Shown: positions 17,182-26,160, counted from the first letter of the stretch. The stretch: DNA of 64,000 bases from Pseudomonas sp. S37 (GCF_016658545.1 NZ_JACVZC010000003.1:103844-167843), one strand, 5' to 3'. Numbers and translations are program-made. Notes: generated by a model not told the origin, from the letters alone.

Positions 17182-17958
17182 TTACTTGCGCCCCAGGTAA
17201 ACGTCCTGCAAATGGCTGCCTTCGAGCAGTTCGCTGGCACTGCCCTGCAGCACCACCCGCCCGGTATCCATCACGTATCCCTGATGAGCATACTTGAGCG
17301 CCACGGCGATGTTCTGTTCGGCAATCAGAAAGCTCGCCCCCTCTTTGGCATTCAGTTGCGCGACGATCTCGAAGATCTCCTGCACGATCATCGGTGCCAG
17401 CCCCATCGACGGCTCATCGAGCAGTACCAGCGTCGGCTGGGTCATCAATGCCCGGCCAATAGCAATCATCTGCTGTTCGCCCCCCGACGTGAAACCGGCC
17501 TGAGTCTTGCGTTTGGTCTTCAGGCGGGGGAACCAGTCGTACACGCGCTCCAGGTTCTGCTCCAGTTTGCGCCGCGACAGGCCACGCACAAAGCCGCCAC
17601 TGCGCAAGTTATCTTCTACCGTAAGGTGCGAAAATACATGCCGGCCCTCAAGCACGTGAACAATACCTTGGTGGACTAGCCGGTGAGATGCAACGGCCGC
17701 ACAGTCCACACCCCCGAAACGGACCTGGCCACGGCTGATCTTGGCACGTTCGGCGCGGATCAGCCCAGAGATGGCTTTCAGGGTAGTGCTCTTGCCTGCC
17801 CCGTTGGCGCCCAACAGCGCGACGATCCCCCCCTTGGGCACCGTCAGCGACACACCGGAAACGGCGAGAATGGCGCCGTCGTAGATAACCTCGACATCGT
17901 CGACCTGCAGCAGCGGCTCAGCTACACCCGTGCTCAACCCACTAATGACCTGGTTCAT
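17182..17958 (-). CDS. ABC importer ATPase, LivF-like
   Basis: A 258-residue branched-chain-amino-acid-type ATPase of the LivF class. Walker A is GANGAGKST near residue 47, signature SGGEQQM near 150, Walker B LVLLDEPSMGLAP near 173 and a switch region AEQN. ATG 17958 has AGGA 8 bp upstream and starts one base after the stop of the binding-protein gene. It is the last gene of an eight-gene minus-strand operon beginning with an LLM monooxygenase at 25900. Its terminal 23 bp are repeated at 13773-13795 (see findings). Confidence 0.9.
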   Translation of the reverse strand: MNQVISGLSTGVAEPLLQVDDVEVIYDGAILAVSGVSLTVPKGGIVALLGANGAGKSTTLKAISGLIRAERAKISRGQVRFGGVDCAAVASHRLVHQGIVHVLEGRHVFSHLTVEDNLRSGGFVRGLSRRKLEQNLERVYDWFPRLKTKRKTQAGFTSGGEQQMIAIGRALMTQPTLVLLDEPSMGLAPMIVQEIFEIVAQLNAKEGASFLIAEQNIAVALKYAHQGYVMDTGRVVLQGSASELLEGSHLQDVYLGRK

Positions 17959-17959
17959 A

Positions 17960-19294
17960 TCAGGATTCCTTGGCGCACTCACGCCGCGTTACACCCTGCT
18001 CCTTGGCGTAAGCGGCAGATTTTTCTTCGATCAGCGGCCGCAATGTCTGGCGATCAGCCTGCACCCAGTCGGTCACCAGGCTCCAACGCTGACCGTCCCA
18101 TTGCTGCACCTTGGCCGCACCACCTCCTTCATGGTCGCTACAGGACAACTTCAGTGGCTGCATCAAGCCAAGGAAACCCATTTCCTTGAGCCGCGCATCA
18201 CCCAAATCAAGGTGCTCAAGGCCCCAGCGACCTTCCTCGCCGTTAAGCGGGCGGTTGCCGAATTTCTTCTGCCCGGCGCGGATCGCTTCCACGGCGATGG
18301 CAGCGTTAACCAGACCGGAGTTGTAATAGACGCTGCCAAAGCTTCTTGGATCTTTCAGGTCGCTCTTGCCCTTGTCGAGGATGAACGCCTTGATGCGTTG
18401 ATGAATATCGAAGCTCGCGCCACCCGGGTACGGTGTCAGCGCCAGGTAGCCTTTGCCAGCGTCACCAGCGGGCAACACGTCTTCATCCGAGCTCGCCCAG
18501 ATATCACCCACGATGCGGTCGACCGGATAACCGAAACGCGCGGCGGTCTTGATTGCCACCGGCGTCGACACCCCCCAGGTGCGCAAGAAGACCCAGTCCG
18601 GCTTGGCCTGGCGCACTTGCCGCCACTGCGCGGCCTGCTCGTTACCCGGGTCGGCCACCGGAATCTGGATATTCTCGAACCCGTATTTTTCCGCCAGCAA
18701 CTTCAATGGCCCCTGGGTTTCGCGGCCATAAGCGGAGTCGTGGTAAACCGTGGCAATCTTCTTGCCCTTGAGTTTGTCCAGCCCGCCCTCTTTCTCGGCC
18801 ACGTAGTTGATGAACGCCGAAGCCTCGCTGTAGAAGGTCAGCATCACCGGGAAGTTGTAGGGGAACACGCTGCCGTCCGTGGCCTCGGTGCGGCCATAAC
18901 CAAGCGTGATCAATGGGATCTTGTCAGTCTCGGCCTTGTTCGCCAGCGCATAGGCCGCCGGGGCGCCATTGGGCTGGTAGACCGCCACCGGCGCACCATC
19001 AAGGCCCTTCTTGAAACGCTCGTAGCACTCGATGCCCTTCTCTGCAGTCCATTCGGTTTCGCACTCCTGCCAGACCAGTTTGACGCCATTGATGCCGCCC
19101 TCGACCTCATTGATATAGCGCAGGTAGTCGATCATCCCGGCCCATACCGGGATGCCACTGGATGCATACGCCCCAACCCGGTATGTAGCCATTGGAAAGA
19201 ACTGCTCGTCAGCTGCAGCCTGAACCGGCAATGCCGAATGAACCCCCAGGAACAGCAGGGCCGAAGCCAGTGTGCGCTTGAATCGATGTTGCAT
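17960..19294 (-). CDS. ABC importer substrate-binding protein, LivK-like, copy A
   Basis: A 444-residue periplasmic binding protein (peripla_BP_6 type) with a Sec signal ending near PVQAAADE. It is longer than LivK (about 370). Seen are TYRVGAYASSGIPVWAG near residue 40, NGVKLVWQECETEW near 70, YHDSAYGRETQGP near 190 and a distinct C-terminal extension with two cysteines (LSCSDHEGGGAA and RRECAKES). ATG 19294 has GGAAG 7 bp upstream; the frame opens three codons earlier with GTG. It is a tandem paralogue of the gene at 19371, diverged mainly around residues 100-150, where ligand contacts would be expected. This family is common next to acyl-CoA or aromatic uptake genes; a sulfur ligand is inferred from context. 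Confidence 0.88.
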   Translation of the reverse strand: MQHRFKRTLASALLFLGVHSALPVQAAADEQFFPMATYRVGAYASSGIPVWAGMIDYLRYINEVEGGINGVKLVWQECETEWTAEKGIECYERFKKGLDGAPVAVYQPNGAPAAYALANKAETDKIPLITLGYGRTEATDGSVFPYNFPVMLTFYSEASAFINYVAEKEGGLDKLKGKKIATVYHDSAYGRETQGPLKLLAEKYGFENIQIPVADPGNEQAAQWRQVRQAKPDWVFLRTWGVSTPVAIKTAARFGYPVDRIVGDIWASSDEDVLPAGDAGKGYLALTPYPGGASFDIHQRIKAFILDKGKSDLKDPRSFGSVYYNSGLVNAAIAVEAIRAGQKKFGNRPLNGEEGRWGLEHLDLGDARLKEMGFLGLMQPLKLSCSDHEGGGAAKVQQWDGQRWSLVTDWVQADRQTLRPLIEEKSAAYAKEQGVTRRECAKES

Positions 19295-19370
19295 GATGTT
19301 CACTTCCGTCGAAAAGGTGATGAGGCCCGATTTGAAGCTCCGTGCCGAGAGGCAGCCGGGGCCGAATGAG

Positions 19371-20714
19371 TCACTGCTCAGCGCCGCAGTCGCGCGGGGT
19401 TACGCCCTTTTCCCTGGCGTAGGCGGCGGACTTCGCTTCGATCAACGGACGCAGGGTGTCGCGGTCGGCTTGTACCCAGTCGGTCACCTGCAGCCACTTC
19501 TGCCCGTCCCACTGCTGTACGCGAGCGGCGCCGCCGCCTTCGTGGTCGCTGCAAGACAATTTCAGCGGTGGCAACAGGCCCTCGAAGCCGATCGCCTTCA
19601 GCCGCGCGGCATCGATATCCAGGTGTTCAAAGGCCCAGCGGGCCTCCTCACCATTGAGCGCACGCTTGCCAAACCTGGCCTGGCCGGTACGCAGGGCCTC
19701 GACGGCGATCGCGGCGTTTATCAGCCCGATGTTGTAGTACACCTTGCCGAAGTAGCTCTTGTCCTTGAGGTCGCTCTTGCCGGTGTCGAGGATGTATTGC
19801 TTGAGGCGTTTGTGGATCTCGAAGCCATCGCCCCCGGGAAACGGTGCCAGCGCTTGATAACCCGTAGCAGCCGGGCCAGCCGGGATCACATCGGCTTCGG
19901 AACCTGCCCACACATCACCGACGATGCGGTCGGCCTTGATACCGAAGCGCGCAGCGGTCTTCAGCGCTACCGGCGTCGACACCCCCCAGGTGCGCAGGAA
20001 TATCCAGTCCGGCTGAATCTGCCGCACTTGACGCCACTGAGCCGATTGTTCGTTGCCCGGGTCGGCGACTGGAATCTGGATGTTCTCGAAGCCATACTTC
20101 TCGGCCAGCAATTTGATCGGGGCCTGGGTTTCACGGCCGTAGGCAGAGTCGTGATAAACAGTGACGATCTTCTTGCCCTTGAGCTTGTCGAACCCACCCT
20201 CGCGCTCGGCAATGTAATTGATGCCCACCGAGGCTTGGCCGTAGTAGTTGAGCAGCAGCGGGAAGGCATAGGGGAACACACTGCCGTCCGTGGACTCGGT
20301 CCGCCCACCACCGCCGTCGATCAGCGGAATTTTATCCGCCGCGCCCTTCTCCATCAGTGCATACGAACCTGGCGTGCTATGGGTGAAAAAGAAAGCAGTT
20401 GGCGATGCACCATTGCCGCCCTTGTAACGCTCGTAGCATTCGACGATGCGGTCGACGTTCCACTCGGTCTCGCACTCCTGCCAGACCAGCTTGACACCAT
20501 TGACGCCACCTTCCACTTCGTTGATGTAGCGCATGTAATCAATCTCGCCGGCCCACCAGGGAATGCCGCTGGAGGCGTAGGCACCGACCCGGTAGGTGGC
20601 CAGGGGAATGAACTGTTGACTGTCGGCAGCCTGAACGGTCGCAACCGGTAGGCCCACGTGAGTGCCGATTGCCAGCAGGCTGGCGATAAAAGTTCGCTGC
20701 AATGCGTTGCGCAT
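19371..20714 (-). CDS. ABC importer substrate-binding protein, LivK-like, copy B
   Basis: A 447-residue binding protein, tandem to copy A with a 76-bp gap. The signal peptide ends near VQAADSQQ. The conserved blocks YRVGAYASSGIP, NGVKLVWQECETEWN, VYHDSAYGRETQ, FLRTWGVSTPVA and LKLSCSDHEGGGAA are shared with copy A. Differences cluster around residues 100-150 (FFFTHSTPGSYALMEK here against VYQPNGAPAAYALANK). Both are intact, so one permease pair may serve two ligands. The start ATG 20714 gives a normal signal peptide. Confidence 0.88.
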   Translation of the reverse strand: MRNALQRTFIASLLAIGTHVGLPVATVQAADSQQFIPLATYRVGAYASSGIPWWAGEIDYMRYINEVEGGVNGVKLVWQECETEWNVDRIVECYERYKGGNGASPTAFFFTHSTPGSYALMEKGAADKIPLIDGGGGRTESTDGSVFPYAFPLLLNYYGQASVGINYIAEREGGFDKLKGKKIVTVYHDSAYGRETQAPIKLLAEKYGFENIQIPVADPGNEQSAQWRQVRQIQPDWIFLRTWGVSTPVALKTAARFGIKADRIVGDVWAGSEADVIPAGPAATGYQALAPFPGGDGFEIHKRLKQYILDTGKSDLKDKSYFGKVYYNIGLINAAIAVEALRTGQARFGKRALNGEEARWAFEHLDIDAARLKAIGFEGLLPPLKLSCSDHEGGGAARVQQWDGQKWLQVTDWVQADRDTLRPLIEAKSAAYAREKGVTPRDCGAEQ

Positions 20715-20801
20715 GATCTGTACTTCTATAAGCGTGTGTGGATGTATTTCCCTCCCGTGGTCGGGTCGAAAGGCGTAGGGGGCGTTCTAGCGTCACTCGG
20801 T

Positions 20802-21869
20802 TCAGAATCTCAGCGGCCAAACCTTCAGGCGCTCATGCAGGTTGCTGATCAACCGCACCAGCCCCTCAGGCTCCTTGATCAGGAACCAGATGATTAGCGC
20901 ACCGAAAATGATCTTCTGCAGGTTCTGCAGTTGCCCGGCGTCGACATGCCCGGCGAACAGCACCTGGCCGGCGTAGCTCAGAAAGATCGGCAGCAGGCTG
21001 ATGAATGCGGCGCCGATGAAGTTGCCAGCGATACTGCCCATGCCACCGATGATGATGATGAACAGGATCTGGAACGAACGGTTGATATCAAAACTGCTCG
21101 CGCTGGCTGTTCCCAGGTAGGCGAACGTCCACAGGGCGCCAGCAATTCCCAGGTAAAACGAACTGACTGCAAACGCCAGCCGTTTGTAGCCGACCACCGG
21201 AATACCGATAACGGCAGCAGCGGTGTCCATGTCGCGAATCGCCATCCAGTTGCGGCCGACCCGGCTGCGTACCAGATTCACCGCCACCCAGGTGAGCACT
21301 ACCACGGTCGACAGCGTCAGCAGGTAGCGACCAACGGGTGTAGCAATGTTCTGGCCAAGGATCTCCAGACGCGGTGCAAAAATGGTGCCCGATGAAGCAT
21401 GGTTGTAGAACCACGGAAATTTGGTGAACACCCACTCGAGAAAAAACTGTGCAGCCAAGGTAGTGACCATCAGGTAGAAGCCCTTGATACGCGAGCTGGG
21501 CAGACCGAACAGCAAACCGACCAAGGCGCTGACCAATCCGCCGCCCAGTAGCGCCAGGGGTAGTGGCAAGCCGGGAACTCGCAGCAGCAAGCCGTAACTG
21601 GCGAAGGCCCCTACGGCCATGAAGCCGGCTGCGCCAACAGAGGTCTGCCCGGTGTAGCCGGTCAACAGGTTGAGCCCCAGACCGGCCAGCGACAGCACCA
21701 GGAAAGGGATCAGAATCGCGTTGAGCCAGTAGTCGTTACCCAGCAAAGGGATCATCACGAAGGCCACCGCCAGCAGTGCCGCCAGCGCCCACGGCCTGTA
21801 CTGCCTGCGCAGCCACAGCGGTGCCGTCTCGAACGGTGTCGGCAAGCTGTATGGCGAAGATTTGTTCAT
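20802..21869 (-). CDS. ABC importer permease, LivM-like
   Basis: A 355-residue inner-membrane permease of the BPD_transp_2 class. It has about ten hydrophobic segments, the motif LNLLTGYTGQTSVGAAGFMAVGA near residue 68 and the ATPase-contact loop RNWMAIRDMDTAAAVIGIPV near 210, both typical of LivM. It lies 4 bp after the LivH-like gene and 87 bp before binding-protein copy B. It forms the channel with the LivH-like subunit. Confidence 0.9.
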   Translation of the reverse strand: MNKSSPYSLPTPFETAPLWLRRQYRPWALAALLAVAFVMIPLLGNDYWLNAILIPFLVLSLAGLGLNLLTGYTGQTSVGAAGFMAVGAFASYGLLLRVPGLPLPLALLGGGLVSALVGLLFGLPSSRIKGFYLMVTTLAAQFFLEWVFTKFPWFYNHASSGTIFAPRLEILGQNIATPVGRYLLTLSTVVVLTWVAVNLVRSRVGRNWMAIRDMDTAAAVIGIPVVGYKRLAFAVSSFYLGIAGALWTFAYLGTASASSFDINRSFQILFIIIIGGMGSIAGNFIGAAFISLLPIFLSYAGQVLFAGHVDAGQLQNLQKIIFGALIIWFLIKEPEGLVRLISNLHERLKVWPLRF

Positions 21870-21872
21870 TAT

Positions 21873-22754
21873 TCAGACTCGCTCGATGGTGCGTTCGCCG
21901 AACAGGCCGGCGGGACGGATGTACAGGAAGACCAGGGCCAACGCATAGGCGAACCACGGCGTGATGCCGCCGCCGATCAACGGGCCGATGTAGACCTCTG
22001 CCAGGTTCTCTGCGGCACCCACGATCAGGCCACCGACGATGGCCCCTCCAATGGAGGTGAAGCCACCAATGATCAGCACCGGCAGGGCTTTGAGCACCAC
22101 CAGCGACAGCGAGAACTGCACGCCCTGACGCGCGCCCCAGAGCAGCCCGGCCACCAGCCCGACAAAACCCGCCACCGCCCAGACGATCTGCCAGATACGG
22201 TTGAGGTTGATGCCCACTGACAGCGCCGCGGTGGTGTCGTCGGCCACCGCGCGTAGCGAGATACCAATGCGGGTCTTGTTGAAAAGCAATGCCAGCACCA
22301 GCACCAGCACGGCGGACGTGGCGGCGGCAAACAGATCGAACTGGCTGATCATGATGTCACCAAGAAAGATCGGGATATCCTCGATACCGATATCCAGTGC
22401 CCGTACCTGCGCGCCCATCAATCCTTGCGCTACGCCCTCGAGAATGAAGGAAAGCCCCAGGGTGGCCATGAACAGGGTGATCTGCGAACGGTTGGTCAGC
22501 GGCCGCAGCACGGTGCGCTCGATGACCAGCGCCAGCACCGCCATCACGACCAGGGTCAGCAAAATGGCCAGAGGCATCGAAATACCGTGCTCGTGCAGAC
22601 TGACGAAGGCCAGCGCAGCGAACAGCAGCATCGCCCCTTGGGCAAAGTTGAATACACCGCTGGCTTTGTAGATCAGCACGAAGCCGATGGCCACCAGCGA
22701 ATACATGGTGCCGGCGAGCAGCCCACCGATCAGCGTTTCCAGAAAGAAGTTCAT
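21873..22754 (-). CDS. ABC importer permease, LivH-like
   Basis: A 293-residue permease with the LivH hallmarks: GGLLAGTMYSLVAIGFVLIYKASG near the N terminus (split), NFAQGAMLLFAAL near residue 37 and the loop GISLRAVADDTTAALSVGIN near 185 that contacts the ATPase. It overlaps the LivG-like gene by one base and precedes the LivM-like gene by 3 bp, so translation is tightly coupled. Confidence 0.91.
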   Translation of the reverse strand: MNFFLETLIGGLLAGTMYSLVAIGFVLIYKASGVFNFAQGAMLLFAALAFVSLHEHGISMPLAILLTLVVMAVLALVIERTVLRPLTNRSQITLFMATLGLSFILEGVAQGLMGAQVRALDIGIEDIPIFLGDIMISQFDLFAAATSAVLVLVLALLFNKTRIGISLRAVADDTTAALSVGINLNRIWQIVWAVAGFVGLVAGLLWGARQGVQFSLSLVVLKALPVLIIGGFTSIGGAIVGGLIVGAAENLAEVYIGPLIGGGITPWFAYALALVFLYIRPAGLFGERTIERV

Positions 22755-23524
22755 CAGTGCACCGTCCCCAGATAGGCGGCGATAACCTCAGGGTTGGCCT
22801 GTACTTCAGCGGGTGTGCCATCGCCCACCTTGCGGCCGTAGTCGAGCACAACCACATGGTCGGACAGCCCCATGACTACGCCGATGTCATGCTCGATCAG
22901 CACCACGGTGATTTTCAGCTCGCGATTGATGTCACGGATGAAGCGTGCCATGTCCTGTTTTTCTTCGGCATTCATGCCGGCCATGGGCTCGTCGAGCAAC
23001 AGCAGAGCGGGGGCGGCAATCAGCGCCCTACCCAGCTCCACGCGCTTCTGCAGCCCGTAGGCCAGGCTGCCGACCAGCGTCTCGCGATACGGCTGCAGTT
23101 CCAGAAACTGCAAAATGCCTTCGGCACGCCGGGCGAATTCATCGGCCTCACGCCGCGCGCCCGGCAGGCTCAACGCCTGGGCCAGAAATCCAGCCCGGCC
23201 ATGCCGGGAAAGCCCGGTAAGGATGTTGTCGAGCACACTCATCTTCCTGAACAACGCATTGTTCTGAAAGGTCCGACCGATGCCCCGCCGCGCAGCGGAC
23301 AATGGATCGATGCGCCGATAGTGCTGGTGTTCAAAAATCACTTCACCGCCATCTGCCCGGTACACGCCATTGAGAATGTTCAACAGCGAACTCTTGCCAG
23401 CACCATTGGGGCCGATGAGCGCGCAGATCTCACCCCGACGAACCTCGAAGGACAGTGCCGAGATCGCCTTGACACCTTTGAATGACAGGGAAATATCCTT
23501 CACCTGGAGAATGCTCTCACTCAT
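22754..23524 (-). CDS. ABC importer ATPase, LivG-like
   Basis: A 256-residue ATPase. Walker A GPNGAGKSS near residue 39 (final S where LivG usually has T), GIGRTFQNNALFRKMSVLDN near 85 as a LivG mark, a signature region reading LAYGLQKRVELGRAL in place of LSGGQ (normal for LivG), and Walker B LLLLDEPMAGMN. ATG 23524 was chosen by homology and a GGGAG site about 10 bp upstream. It overlaps the AMP-binding-like gene by 4 bp. Confidence 0.9.
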   Translation of the reverse strand: MSESILQVKDISLSFKGVKAISALSFEVRRGEICALIGPNGAGKSSLLNILNGVYRADGGEVIFEHQHYRRIDPLSAARRGIGRTFQNNALFRKMSVLDNILTGLSRHGRAGFLAQALSLPGARREADEFARRAEGILQFLELQPYRETLVGSLAYGLQKRVELGRALIAAPALLLLDEPMAGMNAEEKQDMARFIRDINRELKITVVLIEHDIGVVMGLSDHVVVLDYGRKVGDGTPAEVQANPEVIAAYLGTVH

Positions 23525-24450
23525 GCCGCACGACTCCCGCGTGGGTCGAGCCAAACCTGCTGCCGGCTTTGCTGCAGCGGGGTCTGGCTGATCTTTTGCA
23601 GCCGCTGAAAGCCGAGCAACCGCCTTACCCTCACTTTCAACAAGCGGCGCAGCCCCTGCTCTGGGGCACTGGCGGCCCAGTCGCACAGCCGCCGTTGCCA
23701 GGTTCCAGGCGCAGGGAGACGCGCGTCGATTTCCTCCGCCAAGCGCTGCAAGCGTGCCTCGGAAAGCAGCAGGTGCGTTGGCGCCAGATCCGCCCGATCG
23801 CGTGCCGCAGCAATACCGTCCTCGGGAAATGCCAGCGTCTCACCACTGGTCAGCCAATGCTCCAGTACGCGGGATAGGCCCTGCTGCCAGTCCGTGCCTT
23901 CTTCAACCCAGGTCAACGCCGCACGCTGCAGCCGATGCAGAGGCAACACGCTGGGCTGGCTGCTGGCTGCTTGGCCGTAAAGCGCCTGCAAGGTCTGCAC
24001 GCCCTCAGTGGCATGCAACGAGTAAAGCGGTAACACGGCATCGGCCTGACGCCAGGAACTCAATACCTCGCGCCGCTCAACCCAAGCATGGCTAGGCCGG
24101 ATACGTGCCAGCAGAGCCGTCAGCGCCTGTGCCCCGACCGATTGCGCCACGCTTACCACCTCGCCCCCGGCGCGCTGTGCCGAGAGGGTGAAGAACAACA
24201 GTGTCGGCTCATAGGCACCGCTGACCGCCAGACGCGAGCCTGCGCCAAAACCCTGCTGCTGCAGGGCCGCGGACAACCGTTCGACTTCACGCTGCACATC
24301 GATCCAGCGCCAGGCCAGCCAGCGACCGTTACGCTTGTGGACCAGGGCAATCTGCAGAGGTGTTGCTACCCCGCGGCGCTGCAGCAGTGCCAACGCCTGG
24401 GGGGCAAGGATGTTCGGCGGATTGCCGCCGTGGAATTCATGTACGCTCAA
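23521..24450 (-). CDS. Truncated AMP-binding (acyl-CoA synthetase N-domain)-like protein of unknown function
   Basis: A 309-residue protein whose first 140 residues resemble the N-terminal part of long-chain acyl-CoA synthetases: ALVHKRNGRWLAWRWIDVQREVERL, then LAVSGAYEPTLLFFTLSAQRAGG. The adenylate-forming core motif (TSGTTGxPKG type), the later YGxTE and the whole C-terminal lid domain are absent, and the last 60 residues are basic (LLKVRVRRLLGFQRLQK). Catalytic activity is therefore unlikely. The start is TTG 24450, with GGAG 6 bp upstream; the first 100 residues of the longer open frame belong to the neighbouring gene in another frame. It overlaps the LivG-like gene, so it is translated with the transporter. 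Full-length AMP ligases accompany some Liv-type operons. Confidence 0.6.
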   Translation of the reverse strand: MSVHEFHGGNPPNILAPQALALLQRRGVATPLQIALVHKRNGRWLAWRWIDVQREVERLSAALQQQGFGAGSRLAVSGAYEPTLLFFTLSAQRAGGEVVSVAQSVGAQALTALLARIRPSHAWVERREVLSSWRQADAVLPLYSLHATEGVQTLQALYGQAASSQPSVLPLHRLQRAALTWVEEGTDWQQGLSRVLEHWLTSGETLAFPEDGIAAARDRADLAPTHLLLSEARLQRLAEEIDARLPAPGTWQRRLCDWAASAPEQGLRRLLKVRVRRLLGFQRLQKISQTPLQQSRQQVWLDPRGSRAA

Positions 24451-24460
24451 CGCAATCTCC

Positions 24461-25900
24461 TTACACAAGCACCTTGCTGCGGGAACCCGCGGGCGAGAGA
24501 GAGGATTGGGAAAGCCCGGCCTGACGGTGCAAGGCCGGCAGGTCACGGTAGCCCGCCGCCGGATGGCTCGCAGCCAGGCGCGGGCCGTCACCGAACAGCT
24601 TTTCGCGCAGGGTGCCCGGGGCGTACTCCTTCTTGTACACACCACGACGCTGCAGTTCGGGCACCAGCAGCTCGACCACATCGGTGAAGCTGTCGTGGGT
24701 GACCGCATAGGCCAGGTTGAAACCGTCGACATCGGTCTCTTCGATCCATGCCTGCATTTCATCCGCTACGGTCTGTGGGCTGCCGACGAACAGCGGGCCG
24801 AACCCACCGATGCCGACCCAGTCGGCCAGCTCCTGCACGGTCCAGGTCTTGGACGGATCGGCCGAGGAAAACGCCTCCACAGCCGATTGAATCGCGTTGG
24901 TGTGGATGTGCTTGAGCACCTGGTCGGGTTGGTACTGACCAAAGTCGATACCGGTCCAACCGGCGATCAACGCCAAGGCACCTTCGTAACTGACATAGGA
25001 CTTGTAGTCCTGCCACTTGGCCTTGGCCTGGGCATCGGTCTCCCCGAGGATCACCGTCTGCAGGTTGAAAATGAGCACCTTGCGCGGATCACGCCCGGCT
25101 TCGGCGACCCGCTGACGGATATCCGCGACCGCCTTTTTCAGCACGGTCTTCGAGGGCGCTGCGACGAATACGCACTCGGCATGCTCTGCCGCGAAACGCT
25201 TGCCACGGCTGGAAGCGCCTGCCTGGTACAACACCGGGGTGCGTTGCGGCGAAGGCTCGCAAAGGTGAATGCCGGGCACCTGGAAGTGCTCACCAACATG
25301 ACGGATCTCATGAACCTTGCTGGGGTCGCTGAAAATGCCACGCGCTCGGTCGCGCACCACCGCCCCCTCTTCCCAACTGCCTTCGAACAGCTTGTAGAGC
25401 ACCTGCAGGTATTCGTCGGCAAAATCGTAGCGGGCATCGTGCTCGGTCTGCGCGACCTGGCCGATATTACGCGCGCCGCTTTCCAGATAAGAACTCACGA
25501 TATTCCAGCCAACCCGGCCTTTGGTCAGGTGATCGAGGGTGGATAGTCGGCGGGCAAACGGGTAAGGATGTTCAAAAGAAAGCGAGGCAGTGAGCCCGAA
25601 CCCCAGATGCTCGGTAACCAACGCCATCGGTGTGATCAATGCCAGCGGATCGTTGACCGGCACCTGGGTCGCTTGACGAATTGCCGCGTCACCACTCCCG
25701 TTGAGTACGTCGTAGATACCCAGGACATCGGCAATGAACAGGCCATCGAACTTGCCGCGCTCCAGAATCTTTGCCAGATCAACCCAATACTCAAGATCCT
25801 TGTATTGCCAGGCGCGATCACGTGGATGCCTCCACAGCCCGGGGGATTGGTGGCCGACACAGTTCATGTCGAAAGCATTGAGGCGGATTTCTCGGGACAT
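24461..25900 (-). CDS. LLM-class flavin-dependent monooxygenase, NtaA/SnaA/DszA subfamily
   Basis: A 479-residue FMNH2-dependent monooxygenase: start MSREIRLNAFDMNCVGHQSPG, DLAKILERGKFDGLFIAD near residue 43, GRVGWNIVSSYLESGARNIG near 135 and YQAGASSRGKRFAAEHAE near 225, all family marks of DszA/NtaA. The C-terminal 30 residues extend beyond the usual end. It heads the eight-gene operon with the Liv-type importer and lies about 55 bp downstream of a predicted sigma-54 start. ATG 25900 matches homologues; the ribosome site (GAGAATT) is weak. It probably acts on the compound imported by that transporter, with the divergent DszC-like gene at 26282 as possible partner. Confidence 0.87.
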   Translation of the reverse strand: MSREIRLNAFDMNCVGHQSPGLWRHPRDRAWQYKDLEYWVDLAKILERGKFDGLFIADVLGIYDVLNGSGDAAIRQATQVPVNDPLALITPMALVTEHLGFGLTASLSFEHPYPFARRLSTLDHLTKGRVGWNIVSSYLESGARNIGQVAQTEHDARYDFADEYLQVLYKLFEGSWEEGAVVRDRARGIFSDPSKVHEIRHVGEHFQVPGIHLCEPSPQRTPVLYQAGASSRGKRFAAEHAECVFVAAPSKTVLKKAVADIRQRVAEAGRDPRKVLIFNLQTVILGETDAQAKAKWQDYKSYVSYEGALALIAGWTGIDFGQYQPDQVLKHIHTNAIQSAVEAFSSADPSKTWTVQELADWVGIGGFGPLFVGSPQTVADEMQAWIEETDVDGFNLAYAVTHDSFTDVVELLVPELQRRGVYKKEYAPGTLREKLFGDGPRLAASHPAAGYRDLPALHRQAGLSQSSLSPAGSRSKVLV

Positions 25901-25964
25901 GGGCAATTCTCGTTTTAAAGCCCGCCACCGGCAGCGGCATGGCGATGAATGTTGCCTGGCATTC

Positions 25965-25981
25965 AGCAGCAACCATGCCAA
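25965..25981 (-). promoter_or_regulatory. Sigma-54 promoter of the LLM/Liv-type operon
   Basis: Minus-strand TTGGCATGGTTGCTGCT differs from the sfnFG promoter at one base. GG-N10-GC spacing is exact. The start would be near 25955. Confidence 0.75.
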
Positions 25982-26064
25982 GAAATAAAACCCATGAAAT
26001 TCAAGTAGTTACAAAATGAAGCCGAGAATATTAGGCTGTAAATGGCTGGCAATATGCTGATTAA

Positions 26065-26082
26065 CTGTTCGCCAGCAAACAG
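26065..26082. promoter_or_regulatory. Candidate SfnR operator (copy 4 of 6)
   Basis: CTGTTCGCCAGCAAACAG has perfect CTGTT/AACAG arms with an 8-bp spacer. The centre is about 118 bp upstream of the minus-strand start and 184 bp upstream of the plus-strand start. Confidence 0.6.
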
Positions 26083-26160
26083 CTAGAACTTCTTGTTATA
26101 ACAACAGTACCTGGCGCCTCCCTTCCTCACTGTTCATTTCGCTGACTGCCTCCCAGCAAA

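Noticed and set aside
17960..20714. Possibility that the two LivK-like genes are an assembly duplication
   Set aside because: They differ throughout, strongly in residues 100-150, so they are genuine paralogues.
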